Source of the DNA: Fundicoccus sp052116145
GTDB taxonomy: Bacteria > Bacillota > Bacilli > Lactobacillales > Aerococcaceae
Reading direction: 5' to 3'
NCBI RefSeq assembly: GCF_052116145.1
Contig: NZ_JBQKLQ010000006.1
Span: 1 to 64,000, forward strand
Length of the DNA stretch: 64,000 nt
The notes beneath the pieces are model-generated. The model made no database searches, was not told the DNA's origin, and saw only the letters and a list, made by a program, of their open reading frames with translations. A program made the position numbers and the translations under genes. Shown in pieces: positions 26,459-35,525 of the stretch (position 1 is the first letter of the stretch; the number at the start of each line of letters is the position of its first letter).

Positions 26459-29242
26459 TTATTCTGAGTCTGTAACCAAAGGTAGTTCCTCTTCAGACAC
26501 TTCTGGTTCCGGCGTTGGTTCTGGTTCCGGCGTTGGCTCTGGAGTTGGCTCTGGAGTTGGCTCTGGAGTTGGCTCTGGTTCTATAATCACAGGCGGTGAT
26601 ATCCACTCCTCCTCCACAACCGGTTCTGATTCTGGCTCCGGTTCTGGTTCAACAACGGGTTCTTCGCTCGATGCTTCAGCTTCTTTAGCGGCTTTAATTT
26701 CGTCCAATTTTTGTTGGGCTTCAGCCGTTATTTGAATTGAGCTACTAGGCTGATAGTTATTTTGAACCGACACATTATATAGGTTGTTGAAATCTAGCGG
26801 TTGGACGGTATTGATATTTTCGGTACCAATTCCACGAGTTCCTACGCTACCTGTTTCGAAATGGTAACTGAATAATGCATATTCTGCTCCACCTACTTGG
26901 TCAAACCAGAAACTGAATTCCTGATAAACTTGTTCATCTAATTCTAGCAACGTATTGTGTGTAGCATATGCTTGCATACTATAACCGGTTGTTTGACTAA
27001 TTAGATTATATATTTCTTTCATATTTGCATCCTTTATTAAAGTTTCGTGGGCATCCAAGCGATGCAGTAATTCTTCACGGTAAGGTATTTTATGTTGATC
27101 AAAGGCTGGTTCTCTTTGATCTTCAAATTCGTTTAAGAAGTACTGGAAGGCAAACCACCTTAATTGGTTCAGTGCTGCTCGCTCTTCTGGCTTAATTTCC
27201 GGTGTTATCTCTTCAAAAACAAACGTATGAGAGACTAGTTCTTGAACCGAACGACGATTGGTTACTTGCGTCGTAAAGTCATCATAGAATTTCGCGATAA
27301 TTGGATGGTAGATATTCGAGTCACTTAGATCTGTTCGTTCAAATTCTAAGATGTCCTCAGTCGTCATCACCACTTCATTCTTGCTAGCTGTTAAAACATC
27401 GCGCCAGCTTGAGTTGAAAGAAGGTAATTCGACTTGCAGTTTGTCGTTAGATGCTTCAACAGGAACTTCTGTAGAACTTTCTACCGCTGGTTCAGTTAGT
27501 ACTTCACTGCTTTCTTCGGTCGGAACCTCTGTCGATTCTTTAGTTGATTCGGTTGAAATACTTTCTGTTGACTCTCCTGAAGTTTCTTCTGTTGATTCTG
27601 TTGGAACTTCTTCAGATAGTTCTGATTCTGTTTGCGTTTCTTCGGGTCCCATTTCTGGCAACTCCTCAACACTTACAATCTCATCGTCTTCATCAAAGAA
27701 TTCTGTTTCTTCTGGGACTTCATACACTGATGGTACGGGTGCTTGAATGGCATTATTTTCAACTGCTACACCATAAATGCCACTAAAATCAAAAGTTGGG
27801 GCCATTGGTTCACCAGTTGCTAGTGCACCAGCATCATATACTTCTAATGTATTGATGTCTATTTCATAATGACCGACCGTTCCACTATTCACTCCTCCAA
27901 AATTCCGAATGGAAGTCATGAAGCGGCTATCAAATTGAATCCACTCTGAGTAGCTGAATACTTCCGGTGCATGTCCAGTTGCAATGGCAATTCTTGAAAC
28001 CATCTCATTTAGAGCAGGGTCTTGTCTGAATTGAGCCGCTTGGTTTAAAGCCCGTAACCAGTCTTGTTTGATTGGTCTTACTTGGATTCCTTCTTCTTTA
28101 CCTCGGAGTAATCTCGCTTCATCGTGACTAGCCTGCACTTGATAGATCACGGTTCTAATGTAGTTCAGAGCATCTTTTTCTACTTGCGATAATTGTGGCA
28201 ACATCGTTTCGACGATAAATGTATGCGAGTAAATATCAGTAATATAATCTTCACCCTGACTGAAGCGATCATTTAATGTATTTAACAGCGCGGGAATAAT
28301 TGGATGATAAACGGAAGGATCACTGTAATCCGGCTGATCTAATTTTAGTGCTTGTTGGGCAGTCATATTGCCTTCTTGAGTCGCTAAAATTTCTGGCCAG
28401 TTACTTCCAATTATACTGATTTCTAATTGTTTGATTGTTTCTTCTGTTTGAGCAGCATCTGTTTCAGAGAAACTTTTCGCATATTCGAGTAGCTGTTGTA
28501 GCAAATCATTGTTTAACTCCGCATCAATATTGTATTGTTGTAGGTTGTTAATCACGATTAAATTTAGTTGCTCATTGCTAATGTTAGTTGTTTGATTAAT
28601 TTGTTGAATCACCTGAATTTTAATATTCGTCATCATCTGGTTGATCGTGTAATCATTGATCGTCACATTCTTTTTGATATTCTGGATGACTTTTATTTCT
28701 TTGTCTGCCACTTGAATATCTTCTTGCTTTAAGGTGTAGCCGGATTTGTCTAGCAAAGCATACACACCTGCCAACGCGCCTTCACCGGTTACTTCTACCA
28801 CCGTCGCAACTCGGACTAACACATCTTTAGCACCTGCTGTAATGGCTGCATTCTGATAAGTCATTGGCGAAACAAGCGTTATATTCTGCGGTGTGACTAT
28901 TTGCACTCGCACGCCGTAGTTTTCGTCTTGTCCTTGGATATATGCACTTGAGAATACCTGAGTACTGGCTGTTGAACCGTCATTTAAGTATTTATTAACC
29001 GTTGTTCCATCAATTCGGATGATATTTTCTGGTGTGACATCCTGAGCCCCTAATAACTGTTTGGTCATATCCGCCTGTTCAACGTTGAGTGTATCACCAA
29101 GTGACATCAAAGAATCTGCAGTGTTTTCGCTAACAGCACTGACTTCCTCTAATTGCAAAAAACTTACTATTGGACTACTAAGTAATGGTGAAAACATTAA
29201 TAGTGATGTAGCAATTAATAAACCCCTTTTCAAGCTAAGCAT
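26459..29242 (-). CDS. DUF1002 surface protein with two novel modules and proline-rich tail
   Basis: 927 residues from the ATG at 29242 (AGGAGG, 8-base spacing); the open frame starts 10 codons earlier. A signal peptide covers about 1-35. In open-frame numbering, the DUF1002 domain at about 55-280 matches its paralogue at 15202 (QLLGAQDV, KYLNDGS, NAAITAGAKD, VTGEGALAGVYA). The shared unassigned module follows at about 290-510 (YHPIIPAL, SHTFIVE, ALNYIR, YGVAV) and again at about 620-845 (YHPIIAKF, SHTFVFE, ALNQLR, YNVSV). A Glu/Ser/Thr-rich linker separates the two copies. The tail carries PEPT repeats of the wall-spanning type and ends in LPLVTDSE, which looks like a ruined LPXTG motif with no hydrophobic anchor after it. 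Confidence 0.85.
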   Translation of the reverse strand: MLSLKRGLLIATSLLMFSPLLSSPIVSFLQLEEVSAVSENTADSLMSLGDTLNVEQADMTKQLLGAQDVTPENIIRIDGTTVNKYLNDGSTASTQVFSSAYIQGQDENYGVRVQIVTPQNITLVSPMTYQNAAITAGAKDVLVRVATVVEVTGEGALAGVYALLDKSGYTLKQEDIQVADKEIKVIQNIKKNVTINDYTINQMMTNIKIQVIQQINQTTNISNEQLNLIVINNLQQYNIDAELNNDLLQQLLEYAKSFSETDAAQTEETIKQLEISIIGSNWPEILATQEGNMTAQQALKLDQPDYSDPSVYHPIIPALLNTLNDRFSQGEDYITDIYSHTFIVETMLPQLSQVEKDALNYIRTVIYQVQASHDEARLLRGKEEGIQVRPIKQDWLRALNQAAQFRQDPALNEMVSRIAIATGHAPEVFSYSEWIQFDSRFMTSIRNFGGVNSGTVGHYEIDINTLEVYDAGALATGEPMAPTFDFSGIYGVAVENNAIQAPVPSVYEVPEETEFFDEDDEIVSVEELPEMGPEETQTESELSEEVPTESTEETSGESTESISTESTKESTEVPTEESSEVLTEPAVESSTEVPVEASNDKLQVELPSFNSSWRDVLTASKNEVVMTTEDILEFERTDLSDSNIYHPIIAKFYDDFTTQVTNRRSVQELVSHTFVFEEITPEIKPEERAALNQLRWFAFQYFLNEFEDQREPAFDQHKIPYREELLHRLDAHETLIKDANMKEIYNLISQTTGYSMQAYATHNTLLELDEQVYQEFSFWFDQVGGAEYALFSYHFETGSVGTRGIGTENINTVQPLDFNNLYNVSVQNNYQPSSSIQITAEAQQKLDEIKAAKEAEASSEEPVVEPEPEPESEPVVEEEWISPPVIIEPEPTPEPTPEPTPEPTPEPEPTPEPEVSEEELPLVTDSE
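26501..26588. repeat. Short tandem repeats coding PEPT and EPEP
   Basis: Units of 12 bases, such as GGCTCTGGAGTT on the plus strand, repeat several times and encode the proline-rich wall-spanning tail. Copy number is likely variable by slippage. Confidence 0.7.
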
Positions 29243-29647
29243 CTTTTCATCCTCCTGTTTGTTTTGATACATCCATTGTAACCGCTATCATTTATTATAA
29301 CAACGTATTTTGATATTTTAATTTATCTTAAATACGTTTTAGAATTTAGTACGATTGCGGATGCAATTCTTGATTATGCTATTTCAAATTCATACCATAT
29401 TTATAGAGTTTCCTTACGAATCAAAACTGGTATAGCGATTTTCGACGAAGCTGATACAAATAATCGCGATTTGTAGTCCTAGACGAACGCTACATGCACT
29501 AATCCTTTTAAATATTACAAAATATAATTCTTTAAATCATTATTGTTACTTTTTTGTGATGTTTTTCCTAACACTCATTTATAATAGTTTTATCATAGAA
29601 TGAATAAACAGACGTAGATAAAAAATATACCTCCACCTAATTTTTAC
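29243..29647. other. Spacer upstream of the DUF1002 gene
   Basis: A 49-codon plus-strand open stretch ending near 29479 (LEFSTIADAILDYAISNSYH) reads like a coding remnant but has no start or ribosome site and no recognised family. The region also must hold the minus-strand promoter of the DUF1002 gene. Confidence 0.35.
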
Positions 29648-29920
29648 TTAGATAATATTTAATTCTTCTTTTGTTAAGATAGTCCCATCTCCCAAATCAA
29701 TGCCTAATTCAGTAAATGTTTTCGTGGCTAATTTTGCAATCGTTCTAGTTGTAACGGTATCAAAAGTACCACCTACAAATGCCCCAGCAACTGGCACTGC
29801 TTTTCCTAAATTAATTGCGCCCTTTGTTCCAAATTTAGTGACCATTCTAAAGCCAACAGCTTGATTGATTTTAGTCAACGTTTTGCCAGGAATTTTCTTA
29901 ACTACCCCTAATAACCTTAA
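29648..29920 (-). pseudogene. C-terminal fragment of an EcsC-family protein
   Basis: 91 codons begin directly after the TAG stop of the upstream gene and in the same frame: LGVVKKIPGKTLTK, NQAVGFRMVTKFGTKG, NLGKAVPVAGAFVGGTFD. This is the C-terminal part of EcsC-type membrane-associated proteins. There is no start codon with a ribosome site, and the N-terminal two thirds are missing. It is either a recombination scar or a fused tail separated by one stop codon. Confidence 0.7.
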
Positions 29921-30640
29921 CTAATTATTTAATATAATTTCATGAACTTTCGAGGTAGTCCACCCGTCTGTTATATAAATTCTATTAAATTGGCACCCTT
30001 CTGTTTTATTGTATTCCATTACTTTTATTTTAACATCTTCTATTTCCCTTACAGATCCAGACGAATTATTGATAAATAGGTTGATTTCGTTAAACTTTCT
30101 ATAATTTATTAGTTTTTCCTCTTTAATATATAACGCTTTCATCATTTCGCTTGATAAAGTTCCCATCCAATGAGTAGATGGTGGCGGTAATAATATTTCA
30201 AATTTTTCATTTATATTTTGCATCATAAAATCAGATGTAAAATATACATCACTATTATCTGGGGTGTTTCTTAGTGACTCTAGATTTTCAATTTCCATTG
30301 GTAATTTCAGTTTATTTTCATAAACAGGATTGCGAGAAAAAAACTGTTTCAGAAGTTCGTGATTTTCCGGTAATTCTTGTAAAAATTTAAATTTTATCTT
30401 TTTTAATTTAGGGCTCTTTTTCATTTTATGATATTCGATAATATTTTTCCTTTCCATATTGAAGTTTAAAACTATCTTATTATACTCAACTGTTGTAACC
30501 TCTGTCCCTATCCCTAATGAGACGTTTTGAATATCTGGTTTATCAGAAATAAAAGCATCTCTGTATCTGGCTTTATCAAACTCTTGTAAAATTTTTAATG
30601 CTTCTTTCTCCACCGCAGCAGAGTTGAATAAATAATTCAT
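29921..30640 (-). CDS. Protein of unknown function
   Basis: 239 residues from the ATG at 30640; AGAGGAG lies 6 bases upstream, and the open frame begins 5 codons earlier. It is soluble and lysine/asparagine-rich, with no signal peptide or helix. Stretches such as SLGIGTEVTTVEYN and KVMEYNKTEG suggest an alpha/beta fold. I do not recognise the family. Its AT content is higher than that of its neighbours, and the gene is bounded by the EcsC fragment and an IS110 element, both signs of recent arrival. An immunity or accessory protein is possible but unsupported. Confidence 0.6.
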   Translation of the reverse strand: MNYLFNSAAVEKEALKILQEFDKARYRDAFISDKPDIQNVSLGIGTEVTTVEYNKIVLNFNMERKNIIEYHKMKKSPKLKKIKFKFLQELPENHELLKQFFSRNPVYENKLKLPMEIENLESLRNTPDNSDVYFTSDFMMQNINEKFEILLPPPSTHWMGTLSSEMMKALYIKEEKLINYRKFNEINLFINNSSGSVREIEDVKIKVMEYNKTEGCQFNRIYITDGWTTSKVHEIILNN

Positions 30641-30739
30641 GTTATCTCCTCTCAAATTCTTTTTTTATATCATACTTCTTTTTCAGTTTTCTAATCCCTC
30701 GTAATCTCCCATACTTTAAGCTCACTAACAATAAAAAAT

Positions 30740-30967
30740 CATGAGATTGCTTCGCAATCCGAATGACATTTAAAACACTGTGCACCATTTTCTTGTTTTA
30801 ATTTAAGTGAAAGCAGACAAATCCGTGCGTTTAGTAGTGTTGCCGCACCCGGATAAAAAAATGGACGAAACATTCTTTGAGATGAATGGACTATGCTTCG
30901 AGCATTTAAATAAATAGACACTTTACCAGAATGTTTCCCTGCTTTTAATTCATTTTTAGGAGGAATT
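30740..30967 (+). ncRNA. Putative IS110 left-end guide (bridge/seek) RNA region
   Basis: About 230 noncoding bases precede the recombinase. They hold hairpins GATTG-CTTCG-CAATC (30755-30770) and ATGCTTCGAGCAT (30893-30905). IS110-group elements are known to encode a structured guide RNA in this left-end position. Exact boundaries and guide loops cannot be read by eye. Confidence 0.4.
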
Positions 30968-32141
30968 ATGATGGAAGTGATGGTTAAAAGATGTGCTGGA
31001 ATTGATGTGCACAAGAAGACAATTACCGTCTGTACGTTAGTTGGTTCCCTTAATCGATCTAAACCGAAGAAACAAACTAAAGAGTTCGATACCACGACAA
31101 GAGAATTACAAGCGTGTGCCCAGTGGTTTGAGTCGCTAGATATTACCACCGTGCTGATGGAAAGCACGGGACAATATTGGCGACCGGTGTGGAATATTCT
31201 GGAACCTTATGGGTTTAAGATGATTCTCGCGAATGCCCAACATATTAAGCAAGTCCCTGGGCGGAAAACCGATATGAGAGATGCCCAATGGATCGCGGAG
31301 TTAGGCCGTTGTGGACTCGTGAGTGGCTCGTATGTGCCTGAGCGAGACATTCAAGATTTAAGACAACTTACGCGCCACCGCTCATCGGTGAAAGAAGATT
31401 TGACGCGTCGTAAAAATCAAGTGCATGATATTTTACAACGCTCAAATATTAAGTTGAGTCGTTATTTATCGGATATATTTGACAGCGACGGGTCAGCGGT
31501 TATTAAGCCTATTTATTAATGGTGAAGTCATTAATGAGCAGTTAATTGAAGAGACGATTTCCAAAAGAGTTCACGCGAGTCCTCGGCAATTATTTGAGGC
31601 GATGAATGGCTCCTTAACGACGATTAACCGGCAACTTCTCCAGCTTGAATTAGCGACCATTCGACGTTTGACTGATGAAATTAAGGAATGTGAGCAACTC
31701 ATTGAAGAACATCTTCAACCTTATGAAGACCTGTATCTTCGGCTCCTAGAAATTCCTGGCATCAGTCAAACAACGGCTCAAGTGGTCATCGCAGAAGTTG
31801 GACCGACCGTGGAGGCCTTCGAAACCGTTGAGCGAATCGCTTCGTGGGCGGGCTTATGTCCAGGGAGTTATGAATCAGCTGGCATTCAATATGGGTCAAA
31901 AACGACGCGAGGTAATCGCTATCTCAAAGCGGCTCTTTGTCGAGCGGGACTGACAGCTGGTCGATCGAATCACCAAGAATTCCGAGCGATTTATTTTAAG
32001 TTTAGTGAGCGCAAACAGAAAGGCAAAGGAGTGGTGGCTTTGGCCCATAAATTACTCAGAATAGTCTACATGCTCATCAAAACGGGAGAAACTTACACCC
32101 CATGGCAACAAAAAAAGACTCCAGCTACGGCAATAGCATAG
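30968..32141 (+). pseudogene. IS110-family DEDD recombinase with one frameshift
   Basis: The first frame (30968-31519) carries the RuvC-like DEDD domain: GIDVHKKTI, ESTGQYW and KTDMRDAQWIAEL. The second frame (31479-32141) carries the Transposase_20 domain: LLEIPGISQTTAQVV, SWAGLCPGSYESAG, and TTRGNRYLKAAL with its expected serine. The frames break near 31481. Removing one A after TATTTG would give DIFAATGQRLL, the normal family sequence, so a single-base insertion is likely. GGAGGAATT precedes the start. A joined product would be about 390 residues, the family norm. Unless frameshifting occurs, the element cannot move by itself. Confidence 0.88.
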
Positions 32142-32289
32142 GAGTCCCCAAAAATTAAAAATTTTCCACCTTCATTATAACATGAGGTAGACTTTTTTGT
32201 CTTTTTTTGAGAATTTGTTTTAAATAAAAACATCCTTAACCTTATATGAGCGATGCAACGCTTCAATACAGAATAATCCCTATAAAAAT

Positions 32290-32466
32290 TTATAGGACGC
32301 GTTTCATCTGTCTCGCCTTCATTCCATTCTCAATCAATTTAACGACCATAAAACCAAGAACTATCGCGCCTACAGTCCACACAACATCCATCATGTAACT
32401 GGCCGCTTCAATATAATTATTCTTCCATAAGCAATATAAAATTATTATCAGTGTATCAAGTCTCAC
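32290..32466 (-). CDS. Possible small membrane protein
   Basis: 58 codons from a GTG without a clear ribosome site, with two hydrophobic stretches (LIIILYCLW and the segment VVWTVGAIVLGFMVV) and a basic tail (KARQMKRVL). It may be a remnant of a larger membrane protein cut by the IS insertion. No family is recognised. Confidence 0.3.
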   Translation of the reverse strand: MRLDTLIIILYCLWKNNYIEAASYMMDVVWTVGAIVLGFMVVKLIENGMKARQMKRVL

Positions 32467-32528
32467 ATTACTCAGTTATTTCATACAAAACCTTCTACTC
32501 TTTAATTCCTTTAATTTTAGTATAAAAG

Positions 32529-32580
32529 AAACTCATGATGACTGCGAGTAATTTACATACTACAGTTCATCATGAGTTAT
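32529..32580. terminator. Inverted repeat, probable terminator
   Basis: AACTCATGATGA and TCATCATGAGTT are perfect 12-base arms, extended by CTG and CAG, around a loop of about 20 bases. TATTTTTA follows on the plus strand. The stretch from 32581 to 32870 contains only degenerate sequence. Confidence 0.55.
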
Positions 32581-32870
32581 TTTTACTGCTTAGAATAGGC
32601 GTGTAAACTCACTTCTCTTAAATAACTTAAGCGTCTTTACGAATTCGTCCCTTTTAATAAAAAACATACTTTCGTTCAGGATGAATAAGCTTAGCTACTG
32701 GTGGTCGTCATTTCGCCAGACGTAAGCTTCACTAAGTTGATCCTAAATTAAATGGGCAGGTGTATCAGTAAAACACTTTCTCCTATATCATGTAGGACTA
32801 ACTCCAGCAAAGCATGTTTGCTTGGTTGCGATCGTTCAAGGGCATTTGTTATCTGAATATAACTTATAGG

Positions 32871-33974
32871 TTATTCTTCGTGTTTCTCGCTGAACTGCAA
32901 GGCCAACGCAATTATTTGATGCATATCATAATAGCGGTACTGCGCCAGTCTTCCAGCAAATAGAACGTGTGGTAACTCTTTTGATAACTTTAAATAGTTT
33001 GAATAAAGTTGATTATTCTCGCGATTATTCACAGGATAGTAAGCTTCCATGCCTCTTTCATATGCAACGGGATATTCACGAGTAATCACTGTCTTTGGCT
33101 GTTTACCAAAATCGAAATGTTTATGTTCTATCACTCGAGTATAGGGTGTTTCTGAATCTGTGAAATTAACGACCGCATTTCCTTGATAGTTTTCACAGTC
33201 CAGCACTTCGGTTTCAAACGCTAAACTCCGATAATCCAATTCACCAAATTGATAATCAAAAAATTGATCAATCATTCCAGTATAAACTATTTTAGAATAC
33301 GTGGCTAAATAGGTCTCTTTATCTGCGAAAAAATCTGTTTCAAGGCTTAGATTAATCAAGGGATGATCCAACATTTTTTCAATTATTTGAGTGTAGCCAC
33401 CGATCGGAATTCCTTGATAGCGGTCATTAAAATAATTATTATCATAAGTCATTCTCACTGGCAATCTTTTAATAATAAAGGCCGGTAGTTCTTTGGCACT
33501 TCGCCCCCATTGTTTCTCTGTGTAGCCCTTAATAAGTTTATGATAAATGTCAGTACCGACTAAACTAATTGCTTGTTCTTCTAAATTTTCAGGTTTTCTA
33601 GGCATATTCTTTCTTTGTTTGTTAATAATATCTTCTGCCTCCTGAGGCGTTCTGATATTCCATAATTTAGAAAAAGTATTCATATTAAAAGGTAGATTAT
33701 AAATGTCGCCTTTATAATTCGCGATGGGGCTATTAATATAATGATTAAACGTTGCAAACTGTTGGATATAGTTCCAAATTTTCTCATCACTCGTATGAAA
33801 AATATGCGCACCATATTTATGAACGTGTATGCCTTCTAATTCATAAGTATAAATATTGCCACCCACATGGTCTCTCTTTTCTATGACATCTATTTGATAG
33901 CCTTTTTTTGCCATTTCGTGTGCATAAGTTGCACCAAACAATCCAGCACCCACAACCAAGATTCTTTCTGACAT
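32871..33974 (-). CDS. glf: UDP-galactopyranose mutase
   Basis: 367 residues, the usual length. It is a flavoenzyme that interconverts UDP-galactopyranose and UDP-galactofuranose. The N-terminal FAD-binding motif VVGAGLFGA, then the family blocks EKRDHVGGN, YGAHIFHTSDE, KWGRSAKELP, PIGGYT and AGRLAQYRYYDM are visible. AAAGGAG is 6 bases before the second of two adjacent ATGs, chosen here. It lies 48 bases after a glycosyltransferase gene on the same strand, which suggests synthesis of a galactofuranose-containing surface glycan. Confidence 0.96.
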   Translation of the reverse strand: MSERILVVGAGLFGATYAHEMAKKGYQIDVIEKRDHVGGNIYTYELEGIHVHKYGAHIFHTSDEKIWNYIQQFATFNHYINSPIANYKGDIYNLPFNMNTFSKLWNIRTPQEAEDIINKQRKNMPRKPENLEEQAISLVGTDIYHKLIKGYTEKQWGRSAKELPAFIIKRLPVRMTYDNNYFNDRYQGIPIGGYTQIIEKMLDHPLINLSLETDFFADKETYLATYSKIVYTGMIDQFFDYQFGELDYRSLAFETEVLDCENYQGNAVVNFTDSETPYTRVIEHKHFDFGKQPKTVITREYPVAYERGMEAYYPVNNRENNQLYSNYLKLSKELPHVLFAGRLAQYRYYDMHQIIALALQFSEKHEE

Positions 33975-34022
33975 CATCGTCTCCTTTCACAAGAAAAAGT
34001 AACACCTAAGTGTTATTTCTTC

Positions 34023-35039
34023 TTAGCCATATCCTGCAACCTTACGGACAGTTTTATAAACGGTATTAGAAATTCTTACACCGGTCGTACCTCTAATGTT
34101 CAATATACGTGCAGGCATTGTTTTAGAAATTTTTAGAAATGCTTCTGGAGTTTGTTGCTTTAAGTATACCCATAAGGCTTGCTTTTGAGCTAAACTCTCT
34201 TCAGTATTGATCTTATTAAGTAAGGCAGTTGAAATTAAAGTGACAATTTGGATGTGATGAATTAAATAGTCATCTAACTTAGAGGGTAACTGATCCGTTT
34301 GATGATAACAACTGATTAACAATCGATTGACTTTAAGTTGCTGGTCAATACGTTTCATCATCACTTGCTCATTTACAGATTGATCGTCTCTTCCGATAAA
34401 ATAACGGTACAAAGGAACATCTAAATAAAAAATTGTCTCAACATGTTGTAAAGGAACAAAGACAAACAAGTTATCGACATAGAACGTATGCTCAGGTAAC
34501 GCTAATTTACTTGTTCTTAAGACTTCTGTACTAAAAATCAAAGAGTGCATCAGTAGATATTGTCGCTTGTTAAACTCATGTAAATCCTCCCAACCAACTA
34601 TCTTCTGAATGGGAATAATACCGTTGTATTTCATTTTTTTGGTGATTAAGACATTCTCTTGTTCATAAACAAAATCAGACACTAACATATCTACCGACGA
34701 TGATTGTTCAACAAAATAGCGTAGTTTATTCAAGACCAGAGTTAGTGCCTCCGCATCTAACCAATCATCACTATCCACCACTTTAAAGTACCGTCCAGTG
34801 GCTGCCGCCAATCCAGCATTAACAGCCCCACCATGTCCCTTATTAACTTGATGAATGACCTTCACTATAGAAGGGTATCGATTAGCATAGGCCTCTGCAA
34901 TTACGGCAGTCTCATCGTTTGAACCATCATTAACAATTATAATTTCTACTTCCTCTTTCCCCACTAGGCAGGATTCTATACTTTTATGCATATAACTACT
35001 TGAGTTATAGCAGGGGATCGTAATTGTTAACAGCTTCAT
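34023..35039 (-). CDS. Family 2 glycosyltransferase (GT-A)
   Basis: 338 residues. The N-terminal GT2 domain has ITIPCYNSSSYM, VNDGSNDET, the nucleotide-sugar loop NKGHGGAVNAG and the metal-binding DSDDWLD. The C-terminal third is helical with no membrane segment. It would transfer a sugar from a nucleotide donor to a lipid-linked or protein acceptor in the cytoplasm. Next to glf, galactofuranose transfer is one possibility; glucosyl or other transfer cannot be excluded. Confidence 0.9.
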   Translation of the reverse strand: MKLLTITIPCYNSSSYMHKSIESCLVGKEEVEIIIVNDGSNDETAVIAEAYANRYPSIVKVIHQVNKGHGGAVNAGLAAATGRYFKVVDSDDWLDAEALTLVLNKLRYFVEQSSSVDMLVSDFVYEQENVLITKKMKYNGIIPIQKIVGWEDLHEFNKRQYLLMHSLIFSTEVLRTSKLALPEHTFYVDNLFVFVPLQHVETIFYLDVPLYRYFIGRDDQSVNEQVMMKRIDQQLKVNRLLISCYHQTDQLPSKLDDYLIHHIQIVTLISTALLNKINTEESLAQKQALWVYLKQQTPEAFLKISKTMPARILNIRGTTGVRISNTVYKTVRKVAGYG

Positions 35040-35086
35040 GATTTATCTACACCTTTCAATTATATAGCACTTAGCTTTAAGAACGC

Positions 35087-35299
35087 TTAAAGTTTTTTCT
35101 TCATAATAACAAATATTAGCATAAGGCAATTTATAACAACTTGCAAGAAGATGTTAAGAATGTTTGCTAGTGTTTGAGCTAACCCTATGTTCAATCCCCA
35201 GTCCATCAATAAATGATGACACAGGGAGACATTATAACTGATATATTCCCAGAAAATAACAATTATACTATAAAAAAAACGAATATTCGCAGAGAACAA
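35087..35299 (-). pseudogene. GtrA-like membrane protein fragment
   Basis: A 70-codon frame from TTG codes two hydrophobic segments with the ending LAQTLANILNIFLQVVIN and MKKKL, reminiscent of the last two helices of GtrA-family flippase-like proteins. It begins right after the stop of another broken membrane gene, with no ribosome site. It is probably a truncated gene of the surface-glycan operon. Confidence 0.45.
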
Positions 35300-35525
35300 T
35301 TATTTTCTTAGAACGACGTAATTAACATTCCTGTCACCTATATAGGCGAGTAAAAATGACAAGAAGACCGTTAGCCCAATATTCTCAACAGAATAGTTAA
35401 ACATGAGCCATGAGAATGTTGACCACTGAAGCCACTAAAAAGAAAACCGGTTGCTAATCCTAGCAGAATAAAATGAATGATAAGTCTGGGTATTCTTCAA
35501 TCCATCGATTCATTGTTTCATTCAT
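35300..35525 (-). pseudogene. Frameshifted small membrane protein gene
   Basis: The ATG at 35525 overlaps the stop of the GH3 gene. Reading MNETMNRWIEEYPDLSFIL, then shifting frame to LGLATGFLFSGFSGQHSH, then shifting again to FNYSVENIGLTVFLS and ending IGDRNVNYVVLRK, gives a plausible membrane protein of about 75 residues. At least two indels interrupt it. The family is not recognised; the context suggests surface glycan work. Confidence 0.55.

Larger units (their letters stand above)
30740..32200 (+). mobile_element. IS110-family insertion sequence, frameshifted
   Basis: The element comprises the long 5' noncoding end, the split recombinase and a short 3' flank. The element ends are approximate because IS110 members lack obvious terminal inverted repeats. 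It interrupts a region of gene remnants. Confidence 0.75.

Noticed and set aside
27351..27786. Plus-strand Ser-rich and Leu-rich frames
   Set aside because: They are the antisense of the Glu/Ser/Thr linker of the DUF1002 protein.
30739..31167. Minus-strand 142-codon frame over the IS110 left end
   Set aside because: It is antisense to the recombinase start and its noncoding end, has no ribosome site, and its translation is not protein-like.
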